From assembly GCA_029204225.1 (NCBI GenBank), contig CM055095.1, forward strand, positions 45,495,446 through 45,559,445: DNA of 64,000 nt, read 5' to 3'. The notes beneath the pieces were generated by a model that saw only the letters and a list, made by a program, of their open reading frames with translations, did no database searches and was not told where the DNA came from. The position numbers were made by a program, and so were the translations under genes. Shown piece by piece: positions 45,729 through 60,931 of this stretch; positions within the stretch are counted from its first letter, which is position 1; the number at the start of each line of letters is the position of its first letter. Source of the DNA: Diphasiastrum complanatum. Its lineage: Eukaryota; Streptophyta; Lycopodiopsida; Lycopodiales; Lycopodiaceae.

Positions 45729-46357
45729 CTATTCCTCACTCAAAAAATCTGGTAGAGGATATGGCTCTAATCTACCAACTAAACCATTTTTATTAGGAAA
45801 ATAGGTGTGATCATAAAAGAAAACTCCTGACTCTAAAAGTGATTTGGGAGAACGACCTTTATATTGTAAAATACTGATATCCGAATGTATGACATTGATT
45901 ATTCCTGCAATCGATTGAACTGTTTCCCATTCAACGAAATTTGATGGATACAAATCTGCAAAACCAACAAAAATATCACAAGAAAAATATAATTTAATGA
46001 AAATTCTAACTCTAAATAAATTGAATCTAAAAACTTACAATTGCATTTTCTTCTATCATTTGGATTCAAATCATGAGTGTTGAGCTCATTGTGAAGATAA
46101 GCATGCTGAACTAAAACTTCCGTGATAGATTGACCGATAGGTGATACTTTGAAATCCATTATTCTGCCTTTCCAAGAGCTTCTATATATGTTATCCGATC
46201 TTTTTCTTTTCCAAAATGATCCTTTTGCAGAGGGATGCATCAAGATCCATTGATATTTTCGATATATTCTTGGTATCCATTGATCTTCTGCATTTTTTTC
46301 ATTGCAAATATTGATTGCATCAATGGTTCCTCTTGGTCTCTGATTATGTGTAGCCAT
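45729..46357 (-). CDS. unrecognised two-exon gene
   Basis: Exon 1 is 46357-46039, starting MATHNQRPRGTIDAI, with an alternative in-frame ATG five codons upstream. It ends AAT T|GTAAGT. After an 83-bp intron ending TTTTGCAG, exon 2 (45955-45729) continues in phase (the split codon gives Tyr: CN-Y-LYPSN) to a TGA. The product is 181 residues. Features: basic centre (GSFWKRKRSD), the motif VSPIGQSITEVLVQHAYLH, then IHSDISIL and FFYDHTYFPNKNGL. No signal peptide, membrane helix or known motif is seen. Intact frame, consensus splice sites and phase agreement argue for a real gene, though a domesticated or transposon-borne ORF cannot be excluded. Confidence 0.5.
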
Positions 46358-46399
46358 TAGTCGAAAATACATGTACGCAAGCTGAGAATGGAGAGAATG

Positions 46400-46820
46400 A
46401 AGAGATTGAGAGGTATACCTAAGAATGACAATCCAAAATAAGAGAAAAAATGAAGAGAATGAGAGGTATACCTATGAATGACAAGAAGTTCCTAAACTAC
46501 AAGGATTAGTTAACTACAGTGTACGACTATTCACGTCAAATCAACCTCGAGTGTACAAAGATGGGCATCATAAGAGTATTCGGACAGTAACTGTGGTCCA
46601 ATCACATTTGTTTGTTCTGCCCAACGGGATATTTGAAAATCACAAAAATTTGGCAAGGAAAGTTAAATACAATTTTCGTCCGTCAACCACTGTTACAGTT
46701 CGTCACAGATGGACACCATTCATTGGGACACATAAGCGTTGAAAGCGTGCGAAGTCAAAAACAACATCTTGACAAAGGGCCCATTTTGAGTTCTAATATC
46801 CCCTAATGTACGTTCATTCA
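46400..46820. other. no gene; upstream flank of the unknown gene and LINE
   Basis: GAATGAAGAGA and GAGAGGTATACCTA words repeat at 46393-46475. Otherwise unremarkable. Confidence 0.4.
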
Positions 46821-46826
46821 CCCACA

Positions 46827-47331
46827 GATCTACAGAGCATACATACACACTGTCTGGTCTCACCTGGATCCATCACGAGTTAAGCTTCAGTTCTATCACA
46901 CTCACTTTCTTTACCTTGATGCTTCAGGACTTCCCGTCAGACTGAGTTATCTCTCTCAGGCGCTATCTTTTGGCTTGCGCTACCGCATTGGTCAGCTTCA
47001 GGTCTCTTCTCATCAGCTCGCTATTGAGACAAGCAGATACATAGACACACCACGACCCTTACGGATCTGTCAGTGTTGTATACTACATGAGGTTGATGAT
47101 GAGTCTCACTTTATTTTCAGATGCCCAGCTTACTATGAGATTAGAGGTAGATACCATTGTCTCTATCGGGACATTCCACTCACACTTGGGTCCTTCTTTG
47201 CCTATCCAAATGTGAGATGTGTTGGTTTGCTATTACGACAGATGTTCTCGTTGAGATTTCCTCTTCTGTTAGATGATAGGATGTTGACCACAACCAGCCA
47301 CATATTACACTTTTCTTTCAGAAAAGAGTAA
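46827..47331 (+). pseudogene. LINE reverse transcriptase C-terminus, 5' truncated
   Basis: An open frame of about 168 codons reads VKLQFYHTHFLYLD, LRYRIGQLQVSSHQLAIETSR, PLRICQCC and DDESHFIFRCPAYYEIRGRY, then a TAA. A CxxC followed by HFxxxCPxY is the zinc-binding end of many non-LTR retrotransposon polymerases. Upstream endonuclease and polymerase are missing, as expected for 5'-truncated LINE insertions. The element continues as a 3' UTR to the (TTCTA)n-(TC)n tail at 47657-47780. Confidence 0.75.
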
Positions 47332-47470
47332 GGGATGATACTTCAAACAATGAGATTGGCATTCCAACTGATGACCAAAGCTCCCCAACATCTTTCTCGA
47401 CCTTCCAGATCTAGAGTTCGTGCCTCATGCCAGATCACATAGTTTCTCTCTCTCAGTTAGTAAGTTTTAT

Positions 47471-47535
47471 TCCTCCGCGTAGCTAGTGGTTAAGGTATTG
47501 CTTTTGTACCCTCACCATAGCTGGAGGTTAAGCTT
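47471..47535 (+). other. tRNA-like segment (possible SINE-type module)
   Basis: GCGTAGCTAGTGGTTAAGG resembles a tRNA D-arm / A box, and GGAGGTTAAG about 40 bases later is a poor B box. It lies between the LINE stop and its tail, so it may be a SINE head sharing the LINE tail, or chance. Confidence 0.3.
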
Positions 47536-47656
47536 TGGTTTTATTTCCGGTTTATTTCTATTTTATTCTATGTTTTTAGCTTATGCATGGACAATGCTCC
47601 TTTCTGATGTACTTTTTCTTTGTCTTATGTCTTGTGCACTCTGTAGACATTAATAT

Positions 47657-47783
<127 letters not shown>

Positions 47784-48026
47784 CACTGTTGGGCACTGTG
47801 CATTGTGACGCTACTTTTTGCTGCATTAAGCCTGGGCACTTCTGGCTGCTGTCATCTGATGGCTGCTAGACACTGGCCTTGTCTGATGGCACCCTCCATT
47901 GCTTCACTTCTATCTGCCCTGCTCTTCGCTATACTTTATAATCATCGCTGCTTATCAGTTCCTCTGATTATAGAGTCATATTTTCTACAGATCTATAATG
48001 CCTCACCATAAAGAGGCTTTTATCTT

Positions 48027-48264
48027 AGTCAACCATCTGTTTCTGCTTCCAACACTGCTTCATCTTCTTCATGTGCTTCATTATCTTTTTCCATTTCAGA
48101 CCCACCTTTTCCTTCTATGCTAGTGGCAATCCCTATCTATCTATTAGTCAACCATCTGTTTCTACTTCCAACACTGCTTCATCTTCTTCATGTGCTGCAT
48201 TATCTTCTTCCATTTCAGACCCACCTTTTCCTTCTATGTTAGTGGCAATCCCTATCTATCCGTC
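48027..48264. repeat. tandem duplication, two 119-bp units
   Basis: AGTCAACCATCTGTTTCT starts at 48027 and 48146; the units differ at a few positions. They encode a Ser-rich SNTASSSSCA / DPPFPSMLVAIPIY stretch in a LINE ORF1-like region. 119 is not a multiple of three, so the duplication shifts the frame. Confidence 0.9.
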
Positions 48265-48379
48265 AGATCCTATTCTTGTTAATATTGCATCCATTATAGC
48301 CTTTCCTTTGACCCCGGTACCCCAGAAGCAGAAGCATCTTTGCCTCCATCCTTTATGATCTCTATCATTCATGCAGATC

Positions 48380-48960
48380 AACTATGATCATATGAATACC
48401 TTAACAACCATCAAGAAAGACTTGTTTCTCTCGAATCTATAATCCATGCTATGTAATCGCACCTTCAAAAGTTGGATACATCTATTGATGATCTCAAGAA
48501 ACAAGTTGCAGTTATCAAAAGTGAAGCTTCTTCTCACTCGACTACTGCTAAGATCCAACAGTTTGAAAATCAAGTGGAAGAGCATCATACTGTTGTCCAA
48601 ACTTGGGCAGATGTACTTAAAGGTTCAAATACTGCTATTCTTCCATCTCCACCTTCATTTTATCTCAGCTACGTTCATCGAGAGCCATCTGCGAGAGCAT
48701 GAAGCTGTTACTGTTCGAGTCAGAGATATTATGAATTCCTAGGATGATGTTGGTGAAGCTAAGAAGTTTTTGAAAGAGAGTCTTCAGCACCATAACAAAG
48801 GTATGGATACTATGTGGGTGCCTAAGAAGGATCCAGATACTCGTCATACGCTTCACATTTGTATCTCAACATCCATGAAGTGCTAGGTAAGAGATCAATA
48901 CTGCGGGATATCAAGATATATCGGACCTTACTTTCATTCGGATTCAAAAACGGAAATAGG
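48380..48960 (+). pseudogene. LINE ORF1-like (coiled-coil) relic
   Basis: A frame with one TAA reads RLVSLESIIHAM, then SHLQKLDTSIDDLKKQVAVIK and KIQQFENQVEEHHTVVQTWADVLKG, a coiled coil followed by the TWADVL-type linker of plant and animal LINE ORF1 (gag-like) proteins. After a shift it continues EHEAVTVRVRDIMNS and MWVPKKDPDTRHTLHI. ORF1 binds the element RNA. No ORF2 follows: the region runs after about 300 bases into the 3' tail at 49250, so the element is internally deleted. The tail is shared with three other retroposon ends in this window. Confidence 0.6.
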
Positions 48961-49249
48961 CAAGACATGAGGCTTTAACAAATGAAAAATGGATGATTTA
49001 CATGGATGGTATTATTCGATTTGTAGATGGTAACCCATTGCTATTAATGAAAATTTGATTGAGATATCTAAGATTGTTCAGAGTTAGAGTTAGAGTTAGA
49101 GAACTAAAGAGATGTCTAGTTGAACTTGTAAATGGTCTGCGTACCATAGAATCCTAGCCATTATTCTCTTTTTAGTTAGATCTTTTTGTCAATTCTGCTA
49201 GTTGACGACATCAATCCGTCTAGTTTCCATCCTTTTGATGTACTGATCA

Positions 49250-49289
49250 CTCTTATATGCCTTATCACATGAAAAAGACATTAATAAAG

Positions 49290-49381
<92 letters not shown>
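49250..49381 (+). repeat. retroposon 3' tail with (TC)n
   Basis: TCTTATATGCC, then AAAGACATTAATAAAGC, leads into about 45 TC units. The same order occurs at 55.4 and 55.8 kb. The long minus-strand GA-coded frame across it is an artefact. Confidence 0.85.
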
Positions 49382-49385
<4 letters not shown>

Positions 49386-50100
49386 AAGATGAAGTGGAGG
49401 CCAAATCTCCACCTTTGTTTTCCTTGCTAGTCTTCTTCTCGGAAAAGGCAAAGGAAAAGTTTGAGGAGGCATTGATTGTGGTAAAAGAGATTGGTGAGCC
49501 ATTTGTTGTAACTAAAAGTACCATTGAAGCTTCTTTGCAAGATTCAACACCCATATATGAAGCTACCATTGTTGTGAGTAACGTTTCTATCAAGGTTCCT
49601 TGTCTTTTTCCTTGATTTTGGTGAATATAAGTTTCTCCGTCACTATGAAACTCTATGTTGCCAAAACAGTGAAGCAAAAAGTCTTTCCTACAATATTTGG
49701 TCACCAAGGCTCCTTGCAAATCTTCAATGGATGAGAGTTGGCCAAAGATGACATCACCATGAGATTGCATAAGGTTAGCATACGTTCTAAATCATCATAA
49801 CAATTTAGACTAACTCACTATCCTTCATCCAATCTAATGCAAAACAACTCTCAATAAGTCCTTAAGTCTTAATACAAATGATTGAGCAATCTATCTTTTC
49901 TTTTGAGTTAAAGACTTTGGCTTCTCAAAGTGAATAATTTAGTTGTATTATCTAACTCAAAGATGGCTTGCAAGGTTTTCCAAGCCTTTTGGGCCAAGGT
50001 ACAAGCATCCAACTTCTTAAGCAATTCATTGGAGATGATCATCTTCAAACAAGGTGAAGCAATTTTGGACCTCTTGTCATCCTTGCATAACTTTTGAGGA
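49382..50100 (-). pseudogene. weak copia gag-like debris
   Basis: On the minus strand near 50060-49910 a frame reads IISNELLKKLDACTLAQKAWKT and then IFELDNTTKLFTLRSQSL, like the AKEAWDxL...LFExxN segment of copia gag. Downstream a frame (49770-49390) may be its continuation but is not recognisable. No pol or LTR is seen. Confidence 0.4.
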
Positions 50101-51766
50101 TTAAGAGGTCCCTCATCGTTATATATAAATTAGATCCTATACTACAAGAATTGACTCCATTTTCACATTCCATAAAGAATAACAAAATAAAGTTAACACC
50201 TCAATAGATTATGACAAAAAGCTAGTAACAGAAGACATTTTTTTTTGAAAGCACAAAAAGTAAGATGGATCGATAATTAGTCCTAGTATTCCAAAAAATA
50301 GGAACCTTAATTGAATGTCCTCTATCAATTTAGCAAGATAATTGGAGATACTCATTCGATCGACTACGACAAAAAGTCACCTTGCTTAAAACTTAAAAAG
50401 ATTTGATGGCAAAATAACCTATCTAGATCGAATAGTTTATCGAAATGTTTGAAGTAGGAAAAATTGAATCTAATAGCTTTGAACACTCACAAATGCGTAC
50501 ATACTCCAATGGAGTTGGATTAGATCAATCAATATGATTAAAAACAAACTATCCATCAATTTTTCACAAAAGAAGCAAAAAAACATGCTAGCATGGCAGT
50601 TTTAGCAATCTCAATGCAGCAAATAAAACACTTCTAAAAAAAATCCTAAATACTCTATTTTTTAGTAACTAGAGGTGCTACTGTGTAACAATTATTCAAG
50701 AAATAATAAATCATGATTTGATTATATCAAAAATCACTCTCTTCAACATAAGGCTCCAAGCCTCAACCTTTTGTTTTGAGATCTCAATAATGCAAATGAA
50801 GAGAGAAGAGAACCAGGAATCAATCCTTAAGGGAGAATCTTTAAGTTGGATTTGAGAGGAGATGAGAAAATATGCCAATCCCAGCTTGGTGGTCAATTTT
50901 GGGATCCATTGGATCTTGGCACTTAGTGAGACACTTAGTGTACAAAACTTTCACATTGGGTCCCTTTCTAACTCCTAGTTCACTGATAAGCTTCAGAGGC
51001 TTTGCTTGCCAAATGTAGAATTTGTATCTTAGAAGAGTAAGGTGGTACCGGATGGGAGCAACGACAAACACTTTGACTTGATGCTTTCAACCACTTGACT
51101 CCACCAAACCAACCAGCATAGCACAAACACCAATATGTCAATCAACATTGGCTTCATGAGACGGGTGTCTTTAGAGAATAACTCGACTTAGACATATGTC
51201 TCAAGCAATGGAAGCCCACCATCGATCCTTCATCGAATTGGAATTAAGAATAAGCCAACAAACACCCAAACAAGCTAACCAACTTCACAAATTCAAAAAC
51301 TTTGGCCTTGAAACTTGTAACTCAATTTACTAAAGCCTTTGAAGGTCATCATTGGGAGTCGCTTAACACGCATTTATACTCACCTGTGTTGTCCCAAATT
51401 TTCTAGTGATGAACTAAACCATCCAATTTCAACACTGATGTAATTCAGAAAAAATGTGGAATGTCAATGAGGGGTTTTTCACCTTTCTCTTAAGATGTTT
51501 GTAAAATATTGTTATAGTTGATAAAAAGACCTCAAATGAAAACAATGTGCATGATGCACTAGGGTACACATTACACATAAAAATATGCACCAGAGTACAC
51601 ATTAATGCTTCATTTGGCAGGATCGAGTCTGGTGGATCCCGCAGCTTCAGAAGGCAATTGATTTAAGAAATGAAATGATATTTTTGTAACATTGGAAGTC
51701 TAGAATGATAGCATCCAAACTGTGCTTAATGATCAATAAATTGCAACCAGGATCGGGATTGCTCAC
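50101..51766. other. no recognisable gene; 3' flank of the reductase gene
   Basis: AT-rich, no protein-like frame that I can assign. A minus-strand frame at 50841-51071 (76 codons) is not recognised. Confidence 0.4.
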
Positions 51767-55131
<3,365 letters not shown>

Positions 55132-55263
55132 CTAGTTTGTGTGACATCACATAGGTTCACATATGTACACTTCCAGAATCTTTTATATACACTTGAAATA
55201 TATGTTGCAGCCTTACATACCTGAGGGTTTATTATAAACATCGATGACAGTATTATACTATGT

Positions 55264-55416
55264 TCCCATATGTCTCATCTCATTATTTCAGTTCATAGTA
55301 TTAGATATGTTCTTTCTTTCATACTGGTTTGGAGACGTTTCATACGCTCCCACTGTTACCACATACTTGACATGTACATTTCCTAGTCTTATATGCCTAG
55401 AAAAGATAGTAATAAA

Positions 55417-55468
<52 letters not shown>
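55264..55468 (+). mobile_element. retroposon 3' end with (TC)n tail, copy a
   Basis: About 150 bases (GGAGACGTTTCATACGCTCCC, CACATACTTGACATGTACA, TCTTATATGCC) end in AGTAATAAAGC and about 24 TC units. They match copy b at 55630-55845. Interpreted as 5'-truncated LINE (or SINE) insertions. Confidence 0.65.
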
Positions 55469-55470
<2 letters not shown>

Positions 55471-55629
55471 GAGGAGACCTCATCCTCCTAGACAAAGTCA
55501 GCGACCACTAGCAGTCCTTCATGCTGCTGCCCGCAATACATCCTTTTATAGCATCAGCAGGACAAGATTGGATGATAGTGTCAAACCTTATTCATGACAT
55601 TTAGCAGTATACATGCTCCCACATATTCC

Positions 55630-55782
55630 AGATATCATCACATCTATTTCAGTTCACAGCATTTAGATTTGTTATTTCTGTTATTGTTTTGGAGACATTT
55701 CATACGCTCCCATGGTTACCACATACTTGACATGTACATTTACTAGTCTTATATGCCTTTTGGCATGGAAAAGACATTAATA

Positions 55783-55845
<63 letters not shown>
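55630..55845 (+). mobile_element. retroposon 3' end with (TC)n tail, copy b
   Basis: Same sequence as copy a, with the fuller ending ATGCCTTTTGGCATGG (a small hairpin), AAAGACATTAATAAAGC and about 30 TC units. An A17 run follows at 55866-55882, just before the chromovirus LTR. Confidence 0.65.
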
Positions 55846-55847
<2 letters not shown>

Positions 55848-55893
55848 GGGCACATATACAAACACAAAAAAAAAAAAAAAAACAGAAGGTTTG

Positions 55894-56251
55894 TGTTACG
55901 AGCTCGTAACCAGTGCCAAACCCTAGAGAACACAGATAGGTCAGATACCACAGTCAGGGTCGTGTCCAGTGTACATGACCAACAGGGCAAGACAGTGTGA
56001 GTAGTGTGCCCCAGCACGGTCCATAGCTATGGCGGGCCTAACACAGCCTAGGGACCCTGTCAGCAGGATAGGGCCCCCAGTTGGGTCCCGACGTGCAGTC
56101 GGCCACGTCAGTGCCACATGGCCGACACTTGGCAGTTGCATGCTACCAGTCCTCACACTGGGCTAGGAGGGGCTTACTCTATATCAGGGAGTAGGCAAGG
56201 TTGGGTGGATCAGTTAGTGTTTGCCCTACTGTGGTGTTAGGATCTATTACA
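55894..56251 (+). repeat. 5' LTR of plus-strand chromovirus
   Basis: 358 bp, TGTTACGAGC...TCTATTACA. It starts within a perfect 16-bp palindrome (GTTACGAGCTCGTAAC, 55895-55910). By eye it differs at about 6 of 358 positions from the LTR at 60932-61289. Confidence 0.93.
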
Positions 56252-56252
56252 C

Positions 56253-56265
56253 TGGTATCAGAGCC
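56253..56265 (+). promoter_or_regulatory. primer-binding site of chromovirus
   Basis: TGGTATCAGAGCC, the methionine-tRNA type site, one base after the LTR end. Confidence 0.9.
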
Positions 56266-57038
56266 ATCTCCATCCTAGGGAGTTTAGGACAGCAGTAGAG
56301 AAAGCTATCAGAAGATAGGAAGTGTTTCTCAGATTCTCAGAGAGGAATAGAGGAGGAGGATCGCTGTAGGAGCAGCCTTCAAACTTCTGATTTCCACTGA
56401 GAAATCACAGTAGCAAGGAGTTAGATTCCAAGTGTAGGTAACTCGCTGAAAAAACAGCTGTTTCTCACTGAGTTCAGAGGATTCTCTATAGTTTTCCCAG
56501 CGAAATTAGAGTAGGAAGAAGCCAGCACCTCCATCGCTGTACAGTCAGAGACCTACATCCGATTTCCAGGGAAAAAGTCACTGGTTCTCAGCGAGTTGGA
56601 AGCCAAAAAAGAGGAGCAGGGCCAGCACTGCCAGTGCTTCTGAAAATCTGGTTTTTCAACAAGTTTTTGGGCCCCAACGTCAGAGATTTGGAGCAAGAGG
56701 ATTCCTACCAGATCAGCGAGTAGGAGACTTCTGAAATTTCAGAACTCAGAAGGGTTTTTGGACTTCAGATTTGCCTTTTTGTGGACAAGTTGGATTGCAA
56801 TCAGACCAGCGAGCTACTATCCTCAAAAAACCGGGAAATTTAGTACCGTTTTGAAGCCTCAAACTGGCATTTTTCGGAACAGCAGGTCTGAAATCTTGAG
56901 GAAAAGAGCTGAAAGGGTTCCTCTTCATTCCTTCTTTGGAAGTACAGTCCTCAGAAACAGCTAAGTCATCTTTCCTTTCCCTTGTACAGTTGTAAATTAG
57001 TCTTTTAGACTTAAGGTAGCTCTCTTTCAGTTTCGAAG

Positions 57039-60000
57039 ATGACCACTCCTCAGGGACCTGATCAACCCCAGGAGAGAGGCTTCGACGAACTTGAAACAGA
57101 AGCCTTGGCTTACAGAAAAGGGAAGGAACCTATGGAAGTAGAAGAACAGGAACAGTTCGCCGAAGAACTCGACGAACTGGTTACCAAGGAGCAGTTCCTC
57201 CAATTGGTAACAGAGGTGGATGAACTGAAACTGGCATTAGCCAATTTCAAGTCCAGTGTGGACGACTCGTTCGCTGAACTCAAAAACTTGATTTTGAGTT
57301 CCGCGAAAGGAAGCCTTCCCTCCACTTCTCAGTTATCCCCTTCTCCACTTCCATCACTTTCGGGTGAGACTTTACGGTCTCACCCCAGTGTTTTTAAAGA
57401 TTTAAAGCCTCCTACTTTTAATGGGGAAGAGAAGGATAGAAATGCAGATATTCTACAAACCTTCCTCAGCAAATGGAAGAACATTCATGCTCTTAAACAG
57501 ACCCCTGACCATTTGCAAGCAATTGAGGCCAGTCTTTCTTTAGGGCCTATGGCCTATAAGTGGTGGTTAAATCTCCAGGAGACTGGGCAGACTCCCCGGT
57601 CATGGAAAGCTTTTGAAGAAGCTTTCCTAAGAGAATTTCTACCAGAGAATGAACTTGATAGAGCCTGGGAAGCCTGGGAAAGAACAGTAATGGACAAGTC
57701 CCTCATCCAATATATCTCGCAGTATCGAGAGGCAATTTTAAAGATTAAAAATATGGATGACTATCAAAAAATCAGAGGATTTGTCCGTGGCCTCAAAGAT
57801 GAATATAAAGTAGAGGTCCAGAGAAACTCGCCTACTACCCTTGAGCAAGCTCTCAGATATGCTCAAATCTATGATGATTCAGTGGGTAGGAAGAGAGCGA
57901 GACAGCAACCACTTTCTGAGCAGCTTCCTCAGAAAGACTTTCAATTTAAAAAGAAATTTTTAAAAAGAAAGAAAGAAGATAAATTTAAAGGTGAAGCTCC
58001 TCAGAAACGCCCTTCACTCATACAGCCCTTAAAACCAGATGATTTTGAGAAAGCCAAACAAGAACGTTTGTGCTTTGTGTGTATGGGCAAGGGACACACA
58101 GTCAGACAGTGTCCCAAGGGGCCTTTCACTAAAAAAGATAAGAAAGATAAAAAACAAGTTCATCTTGTTCAGACTGTATGTTTCCCCAGTGACTCGGCAG
58201 CTTCCGAGATCAAAGTGTATCATGAAGATCATGAACACTGTTGCCAGCTGACCTCTGCAATGCTAGCGAGACCCTTCAGCTTTGGGCCGCATGACCTAGT
58301 ACGTATGCATGGGAAAGTTGGTAACCAGTCAGTAAGAGTCATGGTTGATGATGGGGCAACCCATAATTTCATCAACCACACCCTGGTTAAAAAGCTTAAA
58401 CTACCAGAAGTACCTAGTCAGCATAGGTACATAGTTTCATTAGCTAAGGGTGAAGATAAAAAAATATGGGAAACTATGGTAAGTAAGTTAAATCTTGGTA
58501 TTCAGGGGTACCAAGATCAAATAAACTTTCAGATAATGCACCTGGATCGAACAGACATTGTTCTCGGGAGAGATTGGCTCTACAGTTTAGGACCTTCCCT
58601 CCACAGAAACTATCAGGAGAACACCCTCAGCTTTCAGTATAAAGGCCGAGAGATCCAGTTGCATGGGGAGCATGATGTTCCCAACAGCCCTATGGTCTGC
58701 AGTTCAGAGCTCTGTCAGCTAATCGGAGACGAAGACCATCAGGTATTCTTATGTGACTTTCAATTTATTCCTGAAGTTTCTATTTCCAGTTCTATTCAGC
58801 AGAAAATTAGTAAATTAGAAACTTTATTGTCTAAATTTAAAGATGTTTTTCCTGAAGATTTGCCACATGGTTTACCACCTAGTAGAGAGGTAGATCATGT
58901 AATAAACCTAGTACCAGGTACAGCACCTGTTTCTAAACCTCCGTATCGGGTCAGCCGAACAGAGGATGAAGAAATAACTAGGCAGCTAACAGACTATCTT
59001 GGGAAAGGCCAAATTCAGACCAGTAGTTCACCATGGGCCTCACCAGTCCTATTGGTGAAAAAGAAGGAGGGGTCTATGCGTCTTTGCGTAGATTACAGAG
59101 CCCTCAATAAAGTCACAATTAAGAATAAATACCCTATGCCTCGGGCAGACGAGTTGTTTGATCAACTCGACTGGGCTAAGTTTTTCAGTAAAATAGACCT
59201 CAGATCGGGATATCATCAAGTCCGTATAAAATCGGAAGATGTCTCGAAAACAGCTTTTAGGACTCGTCACGGTCATTATGAGTTTAAGGTGATGCCATTT
59301 GGGCTCACAAATGCTCCAGCTACCTTTATGACCTTGATGAACAGTGTCCTCAGACCATACTTGGGTAAATTTGTAGTCGTATTTTTAGATGACATCCTCG
59401 TTTACAGCAAAACCAGGAAGGAGCATCTAAAACACCTCAGAAAGGTGTTTCGACTGCTCAGAAAGCATAAGCTTTATGCTAAACAATCCAAGTGTGAATT
59501 CTTCGTTGAAGAAGTAGCATATTTGGGTCACATTATCTCTTCAGACGGGACCCAAATAAGGTTAAAGCCATACTCAGTTGGCTGAGACCTCAGAATATTT
59601 TGGAACTTCAAATCTTTCTTGGTCTGGCGGGATATTACAGACGATTTGTCAAGGAATATGCTCAGATAGCAGTCCCTATGACAAATCTCCTTAAAGGGAA
59701 GGGAAAGGAGTTCATTTGGGAGTCCGCACAACAGGAGAGCTTTGATGCTCTCAAAACAGCCTTAGCTACAGCACCAGTTTTAAAGGTCGTCGACCCCAAT
59801 CAGCCATTTGTGGTCGAAACAGATGCTAGCGACTTTGCAGTAGGTGCTGTGCTAACTCAGGGTGGACGACCAGTTGCCTTCGAGAGTAAAAAACTCGAGC
59901 CAGCACAGACTAGGTATAGTGCCTATGAAAAGGAACTCTTTTCTATAGTCCATGCCCTTAAGACTTGGAGGCATTATTTGTATGGTGCCAACTTTGAGGT

Positions 60001-60931
60001 CCTGACAGACCATGAGAGTCTCAGATACCTTTGCAATCAACCTGAGCTTAGAGGTCGGAAAGCTCGTTGGGCAGAGTTGATGCAAGAGTTTGACATATCT
60101 ATCAGATATAGGCGTGGAAAATTCAATACAGTAGCAGATGCCCTTAGCAGAATGCCTATGATAAACGAGCTGAGTTTTACTCAGATTCGTAATGAGTTAC
60201 TCGAGTCCTTGAGAGGGAAATGTCAGCATGATGCATTCTTCTCTATTATCTGGAACTCAGTCCAGAACAGACAGTTACAGACTCCAGAACCAGTTCCCGG
60301 GGCTGGTGCCAGTTCATCCAAGAATACGGCAGCTTCCGTTGAGGATGATAATGAGTCCGAGTATACGTCGTCAGATGACGTTGAGGATTCTGAGCCTGTA
60401 TTACCCAAGCAAACCCCAGTGGTTGAGGGTCAGTTGACTCAAGGATTCAAATGGAAACAGTATTCCATTCAGGATGAGTACTTGCTCTATAGAGATAGAG
60501 TATGTGTCCCCAATTCAGAGGATTATAGGCAGCAGGTCCTATATGAATGTCATGACAATCCTAGCGCGGGACACCCAGGCATACAGAAGACCTATGAGCT
60601 TCCTCGTAGGCAATTTTTCTGGCCCAGTATGAAAAAGGACGTCCACCAGTATGTAACCAGTTGCCAGAAATGTCAAATAAATAAAGCAGAGCGTTTAAAG
60701 GCAGGAGGGTTGTTGCATCCCTTAGAAATACCAGCTGGTAAATGGGAGAGTATCTCCATGGATTTTATAGTAGGCCTGCCTAAAACCCAAAAGGGTAATG
60801 ACGCTATATGGGTCACAGTTGACCGTCTGACCAAAATGGCTCATTTTATTCCGACCAAAACAACCGTTAGAGCTCCAGAGTTAGCGAGGTTGTTTGTAGA
60901 CGGGCTATTTAAATTGTACGGTCTACCTTCC
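57039..60931 (+). pseudogene. chromovirus gag-pol, frameshifted and truncated
   Basis: The frame from ATG 57039 is open for 848 codons: acidic N-terminus, gag core ([11 protein letters not shown]), CCHC knuckle [14 protein letters not shown] (about res 346-359), protease [10 protein letters not shown] (about 436), reverse transcriptase with [13 protein letters not shown] and FLDDILVYS (about 783). A 10-base deletion at about 59549, seen against the minus-strand relative, shifts the frame. Pol then resumes with RNase H ([25 protein letters not shown]) and integrase (HHCC finger, [13 protein letters not shown]) up to 60931, where it is cut by the other element's LTR. The product is thus broken twice. 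Confidence 0.94.

Larger units (their letters stand above)
55894..60931 (+). mobile_element. Ty3-gypsy chromovirus, plus strand, interrupted
   Basis: The 5' LTR 55894-56251 is followed after one base by the primer site TGGTATCAGAGCC (56253), a leader of about 770 bases, and gag-pol from ATG 57039. The element breaks off inside integrase at GLPS (60931), where the 3' LTR of an oppositely oriented relative begins. Its own 3' part is not in the window and probably lies beyond 64 kb if the second element is a nested insertion. Confidence 0.93.

Noticed and set aside
49198-49770. 190-codon minus-strand frame
   Set aside because: Its core is a run of Arg-Glu pairs from the (TC)n tract; flanking parts give no recognisable protein. 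Treated as an artefact, apart from a weak gag-like trace nearby.
55941-56156. 71-codon frame in the chromovirus LTR (and its twin at 61027-61242)
   Set aside because: It lies wholly within the LTR and is present in both copies only because the LTRs are copies; no gene-like features.
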